In this document: positions 16,846-25,953 of the stretch, piece after piece
Position numbering within the stretch: position 1 is the first letter of the stretch
How the letters are laid out: every line of letters starts with the position of its first letter
From: Thermoanaerobaculia bacterium
GTDB taxonomy: Bacteria; Acidobacteriota; Thermoanaerobaculia; Multivoradales; J023
Length of the DNA: 64,000 nt
Reading direction: 5' to 3'
NCBI GenBank assembly: GCA_030431255.1
Contig: JAUIJL010000015.1
Span: 159,712 to 223,711, forward strand
Program-made: the position numbers and the translations under genes
Notes under the pieces: generated by a model
The model's input: the letters and a program-made list of their open reading frames with translations, nothing else
Told to the model about the DNA's origin: nothing
Database searches by the model: none

Positions 16846-18327
16846 TTGCGTGAAACGACTTTGGTCGCAACCCTGACGTCGGCTCCTTCCCCCGATGGAA
16901 AGGAGCTTACGACGTTGCCACCAGGGGTGGGCTGGCTCGAGGTGCGAGGGGATTTGGTCGGTGAGCTGAGCCCGGAATGGCTCCGCGATCGATTCTCAGG
17001 TGGCCTGATCTACACCCTTCGATCGAAGAGCGAGGGCGGCAGCTTCGAAGGCGGCCGCTTGGCGCGACGCAAACGCCTGTTGGCGGCCCATGCCCACTAC
17101 GATCTGGTGGATCTCGAGGGGGATCGAGATCTTTCGCCCGAAATTCTGGTGGAAATCCCACCGGAGCGACGGTTGATCTCCTGGCACGGCCCCGCCACCC
17201 ACCTCACAGGTCTCAAACAGCGTTTTGAGCTGTTGTCGACGACCCAAGCCAAGTATTACAAGATGATCCCCACGGCGAAGGAGTCGGGCGACGATCTCTG
17301 CTGCTTGGCCCTTTTGCTCGATTTGAGGCGCGAGGATTTCATTTGCTTTGCCGCCGGAGACATCGGTAGCTGGACCCGGATCATCGCTCCGCGGTTAGGG
17401 TGTCCGTTGATCTACGGAGCCTTGGGAGACATTCCGGGGGCTCCGGGTCAGCTGACGGTGCAGAAGCTGCACGAGGATTTCGGCCTTCCCCAGATCGGCG
17501 ACATGCAGGCGCTCTACGGCATTGTCGGCAAACCCGTCGCGCACTCCCTATCTCCCAAGTTGCACAACGGCGCGTATCGAGCCTTGGGGATTCCCGCGGT
17601 CTACGTGGCCTTCCATGCCGAGTCCTTCGGCGACTTTTGGCTTGAGATCGTGGAATCCGATGGCCTGGAGTCCTTGGGGTTACCGCTCCGCGGATTGTCC
17701 GTGACCTCTCCATATAAAGAAGTAGCCCTCGCGGTGTCCGGAGCGTCGAGCCCGCGGGCGCAGCACATCGAAGCCGCCAACACTTTGGTGCTTCACGATC
17801 GAGTTTGGGAGGCCGAGACCACGGACCCGGACGGTGTGGTGTTGGCCCTGGAGAAGAAAGGCGCGCGCCTTCGGGGTGCCACCGCCGCGGTGGTCGGCTG
17901 TGGAGGGGCGGGCAAGGCAGCCGCCTACGGCTTGCAGCTGGCCGGCGCCAAGGTGACTCTGGTCAATCGCGGCCGGGAACGGGGTGAAAGGGCGTCGATG
18001 GCTTTGGGGCTGCCGTTTTTACCCCTGACGGACTTCGATCCTTCCCGATACGACGTCGTGATCCAAGCCACGGGTCAAGGACATCACGAGACCGACGACT
18101 TGGTCTTCGATCCGGAGCGCTTGAAACCATCCGCAGCCGTGTTGGACATGGTCTACGGTCCTCGCCCCACCCGTCTGCTCCGACAAGTCAAAGACTCCGG
18201 ACGGATCGCCGTCGACGGCCGAGCCATGCTGCTGAACCAGGCTCTCGAACAATTCAGATTGATGACCGGTGAGCCGCTTTCCGAGGCACTCGCCCGGGAG
18301 CTGCTCGGACTGGAGGATTCCATATGA
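16846..18327 (+). CDS. aroDE: Bifunctional 3-dehydroquinate dehydratase / shikimate dehydrogenase
   Basis: A 493-aa fusion of two consecutive shikimate-pathway steps. Residues 1-220 are a type I dehydroquinase; the Schiff-base Lys is in YYKMIPTAK and the general base His in ISWHGP. Residues 223-490 are an AroE-type dehydrogenase: KPVAHSLSPKLHNGAY, LSVTSPYKE with the catalytic Lys (the usual Asn of NVTxPYK is Ser), the Rossmann loop VGCGGAGKAAAYG, and a C-terminal NQALEQF. The fusion supplies chorismate precursor for the trp genes downstream and is the first gene of the superoperon. The TTG start has AAAGAGG 8 nt upstream, lying inside the attenuator hairpin. The stop overlaps hisZ (ATGA). Confidence 0.93.
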   Translation: MRETTLVATLTSAPSPDGKELTTLPPGVGWLEVRGDLVGELSPEWLRDRFSGGLIYTLRSKSEGGSFEGGRLARRKRLLAAHAHYDLVDLEGDRDLSPEILVEIPPERRLISWHGPATHLTGLKQRFELLSTTQAKYYKMIPTAKESGDDLCCLALLLDLRREDFICFAAGDIGSWTRIIAPRLGCPLIYGALGDIPGAPGQLTVQKLHEDFGLPQIGDMQALYGIVGKPVAHSLSPKLHNGAYRALGIPAVYVAFHAESFGDFWLEIVESDGLESLGLPLRGLSVTSPYKEVALAVSGASSPRAQHIEAANTLVLHDRVWEAETTDPDGVVLALEKKGARLRGATAAVVGCGGAGKAAAYGLQLAGAKVTLVNRGRERGERASMALGLPFLPLTDFDPSRYDVVIQATGQGHHETDDLVFDPERLKPSAAVLDMVYGPRPTRLLRQVKDSGRIAVDGRAMLLNQALEQFRLMTGEPLSEALARELLGLEDSI

Positions 18328-19301
18328 AAGTCTCGGCGTCTTTGCCGACTGGTGTAGCCGCCCTGCTTTTTGAGGGAGCGCGCCGACACCGCCGTCTCGA
18401 AAAGACGATGGTGGACATGCTGGAGGACCGAGGATTTCAGGAGGCGATCCTGCCGGTAGTCGACTACCTTCGGCCCTACGAGGACCTGCTCAGCTCACAA
18501 AGCCGCTCGGAGCTCTATCGATTCGTGGATCGCGACGGCGAGCTTTTGGCCATGCGCGCGGACTTCACCCCCATGTTGGCTCGGTTGCTGGCCCCCCATA
18601 TTTCGAGTCTCAACCTGCCGATCCACCTCTTTTATCGCGGCGACGTGCTGCGGTATCAGGAAGAAAGGGCCGGCCGACAGCGTGAGTTCTACCAGCTCGG
18701 CGCCGAGGTGCTGGGAATGGAAGGCGGACAGGCTGAGGAGGAGGCGTTGATCCAATTTCTCGACCTGCTGCGGGTCGGGGAGCGAGCCCATCTGGTGGTG
18801 GTCTTGGGGTTTGCCGGCGCTCTTGACCGACTCTTGCTCGAACGCTCTGGCGACGGCATGAAAGCGTCGGATTTCGTGGATGCCATGGTCCGTCGGGAGC
18901 GACGTCACGCCCGCAAGGCGGGGAGGGCATTGCTCGAAGTGGTTGAGGACGGAGTGCCGGCGGATCCGTCGGTGCTCGGGGAGCCGGCCGCTGCCCGGCT
19001 CGAGGCCTTGCGAGCGCTGCGCAAGCGACTGGCGCCCCGATTCCCGGAGGTCGACTTGCGCATCGACTTGGCGGAATTCGCCGACCAGGTGGTCGAGCCC
19101 TCGCTATTGGGCGAGATCGGTACCCGCGCCTATTACGACGGATTGGTCTTTCGAGCCTTCGCCGGGGCGGGGGCGGAGCCGGTGGGAGCCGGCGGCCGAT
19201 ATGACCGTCTCTTCTCGAGCCTCGGGGCGGAGGTGACCGCCGCGGGTTTCTCGTTCAGCATCGACCGACTTCTCAGCCCTTCCTCGGAGATCGACCGATG
19301 A
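18324..19301 (+). CDS. hisZ: ATP phosphoribosyltransferase regulatory subunit
   Basis: A 325-aa HisRS-like protein without tRNA-charging function. It has class II synthetase-type motif 2 (FYRGDVLRYQEERAGRQREFYQLGAE) and a C-terminal GAGGRYDRLFSSLG. It pairs with the short-form HisG encoded immediately downstream to form the hetero-octameric first enzyme of histidine synthesis and confer feedback control. It is shorter than HisS and lacks the anticodon-binding domain. ATGA overlaps at both ends, with aroDE and hisG. Confidence 0.9.
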   Translation: MKVSASLPTGVAALLFEGARRHRRLEKTMVDMLEDRGFQEAILPVVDYLRPYEDLLSSQSRSELYRFVDRDGELLAMRADFTPMLARLLAPHISSLNLPIHLFYRGDVLRYQEERAGRQREFYQLGAEVLGMEGGQAEEEALIQFLDLLRVGERAHLVVVLGFAGALDRLLLERSGDGMKASDFVDAMVRRERRHARKAGRALLEVVEDGVPADPSVLGEPAAARLEALRALRKRLAPRFPEVDLRIDLAEFADQVVEPSLLGEIGTRAYYDGLVFRAFAGAGAEPVGAGGRYDRLFSSLGAEVTAAGFSFSIDRLLSPSSEIDR

Positions 19302-19921
19302 TTCGTTTGGCATTGCCCAAAGGACGTAATCTCAGCACCGCGCTCAAGGCGTTTGAAGCGGCGGATTGGCCCTTGGATTCCCTAGAAAAGGGTGACCGAC
19401 GCCTGCGGATTCCATTCCCCGAAATCGACGCCGAAGCGCTGCTGCTCAAAGATTGGGACGTCCCCCTCTACGTGGAATACGGCATTGCAGACGTGGGTGT
19501 AGTCGGCAGCGATGTGCTTGAGGAGGTGGGTGGTGATGTATTGGTACCCGCCAGATTTACCGAAGGTCGGAGCCGCATGTCCTTAATCGGCAAGGGTGGC
19601 CTCCCGAAGCCGGGGCAGCAAGTGCGTCTCGCTTCGAAGTTTCCCAACATCGCTCGGGCCGTGGTTGCGACCAAGCCCTGGAGCGCGGAAATTTTGAAGC
19701 TTTGGGGCTCGGTGGAGCTCGGGCCGTTGCTCGACCTCTCGGAAGTGGCGCTCGATATCGTGCAAACCGGTCGAACTTTGAAGGACAACAACCTACTGGA
19801 GCTGGAAGCGGTCCGCGAGGTGGCTCCGATTTTGATCGTCAATCGAGCCGCATACCAAAACCACCGGCAGGCTTTGAACGGTCTGCTTCGCCGGATGGAA
19901 GCCGCAGGGGTGGTGGAGTGA
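19298..19921 (+). CDS. hisG: ATP phosphoribosyltransferase, short form
   Basis: A 207-aa catalytic subunit that condenses ATP and PRPP, the committed step of histidine synthesis. It begins IRLALPKGRN, has YGIADVGVVGSDVL and the PRPP loop LDIVQTGRTLKDNNL. The C-terminal ACT-like regulatory domain of long HisG is absent, which agrees with hisZ next door. Its substrate PRPP is also used by trpD in the same operon. Confidence 0.97.
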   Translation: MIRLALPKGRNLSTALKAFEAADWPLDSLEKGDRRLRIPFPEIDAEALLLKDWDVPLYVEYGIADVGVVGSDVLEEVGGDVLVPARFTEGRSRMSLIGKGGLPKPGQQVRLASKFPNIARAVVATKPWSAEILKLWGSVELGPLLDLSEVALDIVQTGRTLKDNNLLELEAVREVAPILIVNRAAYQNHRQALNGLLRRMEAAGVVE

Positions 19922-19952
19922 CGTTGGCCGCTCGAATTCACGGAGATATGAC

Positions 19953-21302
19953 ATGGCGACTCTGAAAATTACCAAAGCGGAAAGCCGCGCCGGAAATAAA
20001 TTGTTGGCTCGATTGGAAGGTCGAGGCGCGAGCATCCTAGACCCCACCATCGTCCGCCAGACCACTGCGATCGTCGACAGCGTGCGCAAAACCGGAGATC
20101 GAGGGCTGCTCAGGGCGGCGCGCAAATTCGACGGGGTCAAGGTGAAATCCGTCGAGGACTTGCGTCTCAAGGCCGAGCGCACGGACCGTCGGCAGCTGCC
20201 CGCTGGTTTTGAGCACGCGTTGGAACGATCGATCGTGGCGGTGGAGAGGTATCACGAAGGGCAACGGCACGGCGGCTTCCGCTTCGCCGAGGGCGGCGTG
20301 GAGCTGACCGAAAACCGACGCCCCCTTCGCCGGGTCGGGATCTATATCCCCGGCGGGCGAGCGAGCTACCCCTCCTCCGTGGTGATGACGGTGGGGCCGG
20401 CCAAGCTGGCGGGGGTCGACGAAATCGTGGTCGCCACGCCCATGGCCGGCTTCCGTCGCAGCCCGGCCCTTCGTCACGTTTTGGAGCGTTTGGGGGTCCG
20501 GGAAGTCTGGGCCATGGGCGGTGCCCACGCGGTGGCGGCCATGGCCTACGGCACGGAAACCATCGGCCGGGTCGACAAAATTGTCGGCCCCGGCAACGCC
20601 TGGGTCACCGCCGCCAAACACCTGGTCTCCGGCCACGTGGCGATCGACGGCTTGGCCGGTCCGAGCGAGGTCTTGATCATCGCCAGTGGTGACGGAGTCG
20701 ATGCGGAATGGGTGGCCGCCGACCTGCTGGCTCAAGCAGAGCACGATCCTATGGCCACCGCCCTCTTGATCACCGATCGTCCGAAGCTCGCCCGTGAGGT
20801 CGAAAAAGCGCTGGCGCGGCAGCTCAAGAGCTTGAGCACCGCCAAGGTGGCGAGAGCGTCCCTCAAGGATTACGGCGCAGCCATCGTGGTGCGGGACATG
20901 GACACGGCGTTGCAATGGGCCGAGCGCATCGCCCCGGAGCATTTGCAATTGGTCGGTCGGGAGGCGGAGGGCTTGGCGGAGAAGATCCGCAACGCCGGGG
21001 CTGTTTTCGTCGGTGCTTCGACCCCTGAAGTCTTCGGCGACTATCTCGCCGGTCCGAGCCACGTGCTGCCCACGGCCGGCACCGCCCGATTCACCTCCGC
21101 GCTGGGCATCGAGGATTTCATCCGCCGCAGCCACATCGTCCGTTTCAGCTCGGAAGCGGCCGGCCGTTGCGCGGCCGCGGCGGGGGTGCTCGCCGACGTT
21201 GAAGGGTTGCCGGCCCACGCGGCCTCCGCCCGTCTGCGTTCCCGCGGCACCCACACCCCCCGTGACGGCGAAGGGCGGGGCTCCAAGGGTGGTGGAGCCT
21301 GA
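19953..21302 (+). CDS. hisD: Histidinol dehydrogenase
   Basis: A 449-aa zinc enzyme oxidising histidinol to histidine in two NAD-dependent steps. It has [18 protein letters not shown], the signature [42 protein letters not shown] and [15 protein letters not shown], covering the catalytic and zinc His/Gln/Asp positions. A Lys/Arg-rich C-terminal tail is extra. GGAGATATGAC precedes the ATG. The 31-nt gap after hisG is one of the few in the operon. Confidence 0.97.
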   Translation: MATLKITKAESRAGNKLLARLEGRGASILDPTIVRQTTAIVDSVRKTGDRGLLRAARKFDGVKVKSVEDLRLKAERTDRRQLPAGFEHALERSIVAVERYHEGQRHGGFRFAEGGVELTENRRPLRRVGIYIPGGRASYPSSVVMTVGPAKLAGVDEIVVATPMAGFRRSPALRHVLERLGVREVWAMGGAHAVAAMAYGTETIGRVDKIVGPGNAWVTAAKHLVSGHVAIDGLAGPSEVLIIASGDGVDAEWVAADLLAQAEHDPMATALLITDRPKLAREVEKALARQLKSLSTAKVARASLKDYGAAIVVRDMDTALQWAERIAPEHLQLVGREAEGLAEKIRNAGAVFVGASTPEVFGDYLAGPSHVLPTAGTARFTSALGIEDFIRRSHIVRFSSEAAGRCAAAAGVLADVEGLPAHAASARLRSRGTHTPRDGEGRGSKGGGA

Positions 21303-21303
21303 T

Positions 21304-22431
21304 ATGACCAGTCTCAGCCCAGAGCCGGCGGCGGGTCGCCCGGAGACGTGGGTCCGCGACGAGGTGAAACGCCTCAAGATCTACCATCTGGATTTGACCC
21401 CCTGTCGCCACAAATTGGATCAGAACGAGGTGCCCTACGAGCTGCCCGTGGCCTTTAAGCGGCGGATCGCAGAGCGCTGGGTGGCCACCGAGTGGGCCAA
21501 ATACCCGGACTTCCATTCCGATCGGGTGCGGGAGCTGTTGGCCGACCGTCATGCATGGCCGATGGAGGGCATCTTGGTGGGCAACGGCTCCAACGAGCTC
21601 TTGGGGGTGACGCTGGAAGCCATCAGCAGGCCCGGTGGTGAGGCCCTGGCCACCATTCCCAGCTTCGGCCTCTATCGGATGTTCATCGAGCGGGCCGCGC
21701 TAAAGCCTCGATTCATTTCCGCGGATGCGGACCTGAAGCTGCCGATGTCCGCGTTGCTTGAAGAAGTCGCGGAGGATCCGAGCCGGCCGGTGATCCTATG
21801 CTCGCCGAACAATCCGACGGGCGACGCGGTCACCACCGAGCAAGTCGAGGAGCTTTTGTCGCTGCTGCGAGCACCCCTGCTGCTCGACAACGCCTACGGC
21901 GAGTTTTGCCGTTACGACTATCGACCCTTGCTCGAGAAGCATCGCCATCTCGTGCTCTTCCGTACCTTCTCTAAAGCCTGGTCCCTCGGTGGTTTGCGAT
22001 TGGGTTATTTGATGGCCGACCCCGACTTGGTGCACCAGCTGATGAAGGTCAAGCTGCCTTACAACGTCGGTATCGGCCACGGTTTGGCGGCCCAGGCGGT
22101 TCTGGAGCATCCGGCGGCCGCGGAGCGTCGAGTGCGGGCGATCCTCGGACGTCGACCCCAATGGCAGGCCATGCTCTCAGAGCTGGGTTTCGAGGTCTTC
22201 GATTCGGAAGCCAACTTCTTCCTGGCTCGGGTGCCCGAGGGGCGTGACGTCGATCGAATCCGGGCGGGGCTCGAAGCGCGGAGCATTCGGGTGCGCGACG
22301 TGTCGAAATATCCCGGTTTGTCCGGCTGCATGCGGGTCTCGGTGGGCTCTGGACGGGCCCTGCGGGACGTGCGCGTCGCCCTCGAAGAGATGTTGAACCC
22401 AGCACCGAGCGCGGAGAACGACGATGACTGA
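21304..22431 (+). CDS. hisC: Histidinol-phosphate aminotransferase
   Basis: A 375-aa PLP-dependent class II aminotransferase. A longer open frame extends into hisD, but the ATG at 21304, one base after the hisD stop, gives the normal family length. It has KLDQNEVPYELP near the N-terminus, LVGNGSNELL, SPNNPTGD, LLDNAYGEF, the PLP Lys in FRTFSKAWSLGGLRLGY and the phosphate-binding Arg region MRVSVGS. It may also serve aromatic amino acid transamination, as in several bacteria. It overlaps hisB by 8 nt. Confidence 0.95.
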   Translation: MTSLSPEPAAGRPETWVRDEVKRLKIYHLDLTPCRHKLDQNEVPYELPVAFKRRIAERWVATEWAKYPDFHSDRVRELLADRHAWPMEGILVGNGSNELLGVTLEAISRPGGEALATIPSFGLYRMFIERAALKPRFISADADLKLPMSALLEEVAEDPSRPVILCSPNNPTGDAVTTEQVEELLSLLRAPLLLDNAYGEFCRYDYRPLLEKHRHLVLFRTFSKAWSLGGLRLGYLMADPDLVHQLMKVKLPYNVGIGHGLAAQAVLEHPAAAERRVRAILGRRPQWQAMLSELGFEVFDSEANFFLARVPEGRDVDRIRAGLEARSIRVRDVSKYPGLSGCMRVSVGSGRALRDVRVALEEMLNPAPSAENDDD

Positions 22432-23044
22432 GCATCGACGGGACCGAAAAGGATCGATCGAGCGTCGAACCCGAGAGACTCAAATTCAAGCGACCCTTAA
22501 TTTAGACGGTGGCGAGCGTCGGATCGACGTGCCCGGGGGTTTCTTCGCTCATATGCTCGATGCCCTGACCACCCACGGTGGATTGGGCATCGACCTGAAG
22601 GCGGAAGGAGACACCCACGTCGATCTGCATCACACGGTCGAGGACGTCGGCATTTGCTTGGGCGAAGCTCTGGTAGAAGCCCTCGGGGATCGCGCGGGCA
22701 TCGTGCGTTTCGCTGATGCCTACGCACCCCTCGACGAAGCCTTGGCGAGGGCGGTGGTGGACATCTCAGGAAGGGGTTTCTTCGTCTACAACGTGCCGCC
22801 TGAGCTGGAGCACACCTGGGTGACCCAGGACTTTCCCCTCAGCCTGATCGTGGATTTCTTCCAAGCGTTCGCGGATCGCGGCCGTTTCACCCTGCATCTG
22901 GATATCTTGCGCGCCCGAAACGGACACCATGCCGCGGAGGCGGCCTTTAAAGCCGTGGCCGTGGCCCTGCGTCGAGCGATCGCCGTGCGCGCGGGAACGT
23001 CGAGCGCCGACGTGCCGAGCACCAAGGGGAGCCTCACTGTATGA
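22424..23044 (+). CDS. hisB: Imidazoleglycerol-phosphate dehydratase
   Basis: A 206-aa Mn-dependent dehydratase without the phosphatase domain found in enterobacterial HisB. It has VDLHHTVEDVGICLGEAL and NGHHAAEAAFKAVAVAL, the two His-rich metal motifs, plus the C-terminal STKGSL. The usual GFxDHML motif reads GFFAHML, with the near-invariant Asp changed to Ala. No separate histidinol-phosphate phosphatase gene is found in the window. ATGA overlap with hisH. Confidence 0.95.
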   Translation: MTEHRRDRKGSIERRTRETQIQATLNLDGGERRIDVPGGFFAHMLDALTTHGGLGIDLKAEGDTHVDLHHTVEDVGICLGEALVEALGDRAGIVRFADAYAPLDEALARAVVDISGRGFFVYNVPPELEHTWVTQDFPLSLIVDFFQAFADRGRFTLHLDILRARNGHHAAEAAFKAVAVALRRAIAVRAGTSSADVPSTKGSLTV

Positions 23045-23697
23045 GCGATCCGCGATCTGCTGCTCCCGGTCACCGCGTGGTGGTGATCGACGCGGGTGTC
23101 GGCAACCTGGGGAATTTAATGCGTGCTTTGGCCCATTTGGGGGCCGAGGCCGAGCTGACCGTGGATCCGGAGGTCGTTGCCGGAGCCCGATGTTTGGTGT
23201 TGCCCGGGGTCGGTGCGTTCAGGCCTCCCCGGGAAAACTTGCGCGGCGAGATGGAAACCGCCGTCCGCCGAGCCTTGGACGCCGGCGCTTATCTCCTGGG
23301 CATCTGTGTCGGCTACCAATTGCTCTTCGACGCCAGCGACGAATTCGGCTCCACCGATGGTTTGGGCCTGCTGCCCGGGCAGGTGCAACGCCTGCCGGAC
23401 GGGGTGTCCCTGCCGCAAATCGGCTGGAATCAATTGGTCGACGTCCGGGACGAGCATCCGCTCTTTCGCGGTCTCGAGGCCGGTAGTCATTTCTATTTCG
23501 TCCACACCTACGCGCCGTTGGAGGTGCCGGAGTCGGCGGTGCTGGCGCGGGCGAAACACGGCACGACCTTTGTCGCCGTCGCCGGTCGGGACCGGGTTTT
23601 CGGTACTCAATTCCACCCGGAAAAAAGCGGCGCCAACGGTTTGCGGCTGATCGAGAACTTTTTGGAGATGGCCCATGAAGCTGATTCCAGCCATTGA
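23041..23697 (+). CDS. hisH: Imidazole glycerol phosphate synthase, glutaminase subunit
   Basis: A 218-aa class I glutamine amidotransferase that feeds ammonia to HisF. The nucleophile Cys is in LGICVGYQLLF and the His-Glu pair in TQFHPEKSG. It starts VVVIDAGVGNLGNLMRAL. It overlaps hisB by 4 nt and hisA by 23 nt. Confidence 0.97.
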   Translation: MSDPRSAAPGHRVVVIDAGVGNLGNLMRALAHLGAEAELTVDPEVVAGARCLVLPGVGAFRPPRENLRGEMETAVRRALDAGAYLLGICVGYQLLFDASDEFGSTDGLGLLPGQVQRLPDGVSLPQIGWNQLVDVRDEHPLFRGLEAGSHFYFVHTYAPLEVPESAVLARAKHGTTFVAVAGRDRVFGTQFHPEKSGANGLRLIENFLEMAHEADSSH

Positions 23698-24430
23698 CTT
23701 GCGCCAAGGCAAAGTGATCCGCCTTTCCCAAGGGGACGACGGCCGTCGGACCGAATACGCGCATGATCCCGCGGACTTGATCCGCACCTTTGCCGAGGCT
23801 GGGGTCAGCCGGGTCCACATCGTCGACTTGGACGGCGCCTTCGGCGAACAGCCACAACGACCCCTAATCGAATCGTTGGTGAGGCTGGCCGCCGGCATGT
23901 CCGAGCCGCTGTTGGTCGAGCTCGGTGGCGGTTTGCGCGACGAGGAGTCCGTGGCCTGGGCGGTCGACGCCGGTTGCGATCGGTTGGTGCTGGGCTCCAT
24001 GGTGGTCAAGGATTTCGATCGATTCCACCGTCTGGTGAAGCGTTTCCCGGACCGATTGGTGCCGGCGGTGGAAGTGGCGGCGGGTCGAGTCCAGGTCTCC
24101 GGCTGGACCGAGTCCGCGGCGGTCGGCATGCTGGAGCTGTGCCAGAAGCTCTCGGGCTTGCCGTGTCCGGCCGCGCTGGTCACGGATGTGGATCGAGACG
24201 GCACCATGACCGGTCCGAATTTAGAGCTGGCCCAACGGGTCGCCCGCCTGAGCGGCTTGCCCACCATCCTCTCTGGTGGGGTCACCAGCCTCGACGACCT
24301 GCGGGCGGCCGCGAAAGCGACCGAGCTGGATGGGGTGATCGTGGGCAAGGCGTTCTACGAAGGGCGGTTCACCCTAGAGGAGGCGCTCGAGATTTTGGAA
24401 GGACCAGGAACCCAAGGAGGCTCGGAATGA
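23675..24430 (+). CDS. hisA: ProFAR isomerase
   Basis: A 251-aa (beta/alpha)8 barrel catalysing the Amadori rearrangement of ProFAR. The first catalytic Asp is in [13 protein letters not shown] and the second in [22 protein letters not shown] and [11 protein letters not shown] bind the phosphates. A separate trpF exists downstream, so dual-specific PriA function is not required. Its start lies inside hisH and its stop overlaps hisF (ATGA). Confidence 0.97.
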   Translation: MKLIPAIDLRQGKVIRLSQGDDGRRTEYAHDPADLIRTFAEAGVSRVHIVDLDGAFGEQPQRPLIESLVRLAAGMSEPLLVELGGGLRDEESVAWAVDAGCDRLVLGSMVVKDFDRFHRLVKRFPDRLVPAVEVAAGRVQVSGWTESAAVGMLELCQKLSGLPCPAALVTDVDRDGTMTGPNLELAQRVARLSGLPTILSGGVTSLDDLRAAAKATELDGVIVGKAFYEGRFTLEEALEILEGPGTQGGSE

Positions 24431-25269
24431 GCGGGGAAACCGAAGCGAGCCTGCCGAAGATCACCGTGCGAGTCGAGCGGGGAGGTGAGAGCGGTCTGAC
24501 CTTCCGGGTGATTCCATGCTTGGACGTCAAGGACGGACGGGTGGTGAAAGGCATTCAATTCAAGAACCTGCGCGATCTCGGGGATCCCGCGGAGTCCGCC
24601 CGGCGTTATGCCGAGCAGGGGGCGGACGAAATCGTCTTCCTCGACATTACTGCGGCACCGGAAGGACGCGACACGGATCTGGATTGGGTCCGACGCACTG
24701 CCGAGCAAGTCTTCATTCCCCTTTCCGTCGGTGGTGGGGTGCGCAAATTGGACGACGCCGCACGCTTGTTGCGGGCCGGGGCCGACAAAGTCGCTACCAA
24801 TACTGCGGCGATCGAGCGGCCGGAGCTTCTCACCGAGCTGGCCGAGCACTTCGGCAGCCAATGCGTGGTGCTTTCCGTCGACGCGAAGCGCCTCACGGGC
24901 TCAGACCAGCCGCCGGCTTGGGATGTGGTCACCCACGGCGGTCGCAAGGCCCGCAACATGGACGTCTTGGAGTGGATCGAGCGCGGGGTGGAGCTCGGGG
25001 CCGGAGAGATCTTGTTGACCTCGATCGACGCCGACGGCACCCGCGACGGTTACGACTTGGAGCTGATGCGTCGGGTCACCCGGCAGGTCAGCGTGCCGGT
25101 GATCGCTTCCGGCGGTGCCGGCAACCTCGATCACCTGGCGGATGCCATGGAAGCCGGGGCTTCGGCGGTCTTGGCCGCCTCCATTTTTCACGAGGGCACA
25201 TATACCGTGGCGGAAGTGAAGCACCGGCTGCGACAACGGGGTTTCGCCATGCGCGAGGAGATAGGTTGA
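24427..25269 (+). CDS. hisF: Imidazole glycerol phosphate synthase, cyclase subunit
   Basis: 280 aa, from the ATG that overlaps the hisA stop. The barrel begins [19 protein letters not shown] at about residue 24, so there is a roughly 23-residue N-terminal extension compared with most HisF proteins. The catalytic Asp residues are in CLDVKDG and [29 protein letters not shown] and the closing [12 protein letters not shown] complete the fold. It works with HisH to give imidazole glycerol phosphate and AICAR. TGATG overlap with hisIE. Confidence 0.96.
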   Translation: MSGETEASLPKITVRVERGGESGLTFRVIPCLDVKDGRVVKGIQFKNLRDLGDPAESARRYAEQGADEIVFLDITAAPEGRDTDLDWVRRTAEQVFIPLSVGGGVRKLDDAARLLRAGADKVATNTAAIERPELLTELAEHFGSQCVVLSVDAKRLTGSDQPPAWDVVTHGGRKARNMDVLEWIERGVELGAGEILLTSIDADGTRDGYDLELMRRVTRQVSVPVIASGGAGNLDHLADAMEAGASAVLAASIFHEGTYTVAEVKHRLRQRGFAMREEIG

Positions 25270-25913
25270 TGGTACGGCACGATATCGATCCGTCGAAGCT
25301 CAAGCTCGACTCCCGGGGCCTGCTTCCCGTGGTGGCCCAAGACGTCGCCACCGGCACGGTGTTGATGCTCGCCTGGGCGGACCGGGAGGCGGTGGAGAAA
25401 ACCCTGGAGACCGGAGATGCCTGGTTTTGGAGCCGGTCGCGGAAGGAGCTGTGGCGAAAGGGCGGAACCTCCGGCAATGTGCTCAAGGTGGAGGAGGTAC
25501 TGCAGGATTGCGATGCCGACAGCCTGCTTTACCGGGTCCATCCCCAAGGGCCGGCTTGTCATCGCGGGACCCGAAGCTGCTTCGAGCCCGCCACCGGTGA
25601 GCTCGAGCTGGGCTGGTTGTCCCAGGTGCTCGAGGCCCGCAAGAGCTCGGGTGATACGAGCTCCAGCTATACCGCTGGATTGCTGGCGAAAGGGCGCCCT
25701 CGAATCGCCCAAAAAGTGGCCGAGGAAGCCGCCGAGACGGTGATCGCTGCGCTCACCCTGCACGACGACGAGGGGCGAGATCCCGAGGACGAGCTGGTGG
25801 GTGAAGCGTCGGACCTGCTCTACCACCTGCTCGTTCTATTGCTCGACTGCGGCATCCCCCCTCGTCGAGTGGCGGAGAAGTTGGCGGAGCGGCATCGAGA
25901 GACGAAGACCTGA
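25269..25913 (+). CDS. hisIE: Bifunctional PRA-CH / PRA-PH
   Basis: A 214-aa fusion catalysing histidine steps 2 and 3. HisI part, residues 1-120: [28 protein letters not shown] (the usual KGETSGN has Gly for Glu), DCDADS and the zinc cysteines in [12 protein letters not shown]. HisE part: [18 protein letters not shown] and [15 protein letters not shown] long upstream frame extends into hisF; the start at 25269 overlaps the hisF stop and gives the normal length. It is the last his gene; trpE follows after 40 nt. Confidence 0.95.
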   Translation: MVRHDIDPSKLKLDSRGLLPVVAQDVATGTVLMLAWADREAVEKTLETGDAWFWSRSRKELWRKGGTSGNVLKVEEVLQDCDADSLLYRVHPQGPACHRGTRSCFEPATGELELGWLSQVLEARKSSGDTSSSYTAGLLAKGRPRIAQKVAEEAAETVIAALTLHDDEGRDPEDELVGEASDLLYHLLVLLLDCGIPPRRVAEKLAERHRETKT

Positions 25914-25953
25914 CCATCTACTGACCCCAGCTTTCCACATCTGCGAGCAACCC

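Noticed and set aside
23974..25269. Extended hisF frame of 431 aa, and similar extensions of hisC, hisIE, trpE, trpD and trpB
   Set aside because: The extra N-terminal residues overlap the previous gene and do not match the families. Overlap starts with coupling signals give the normal lengths.
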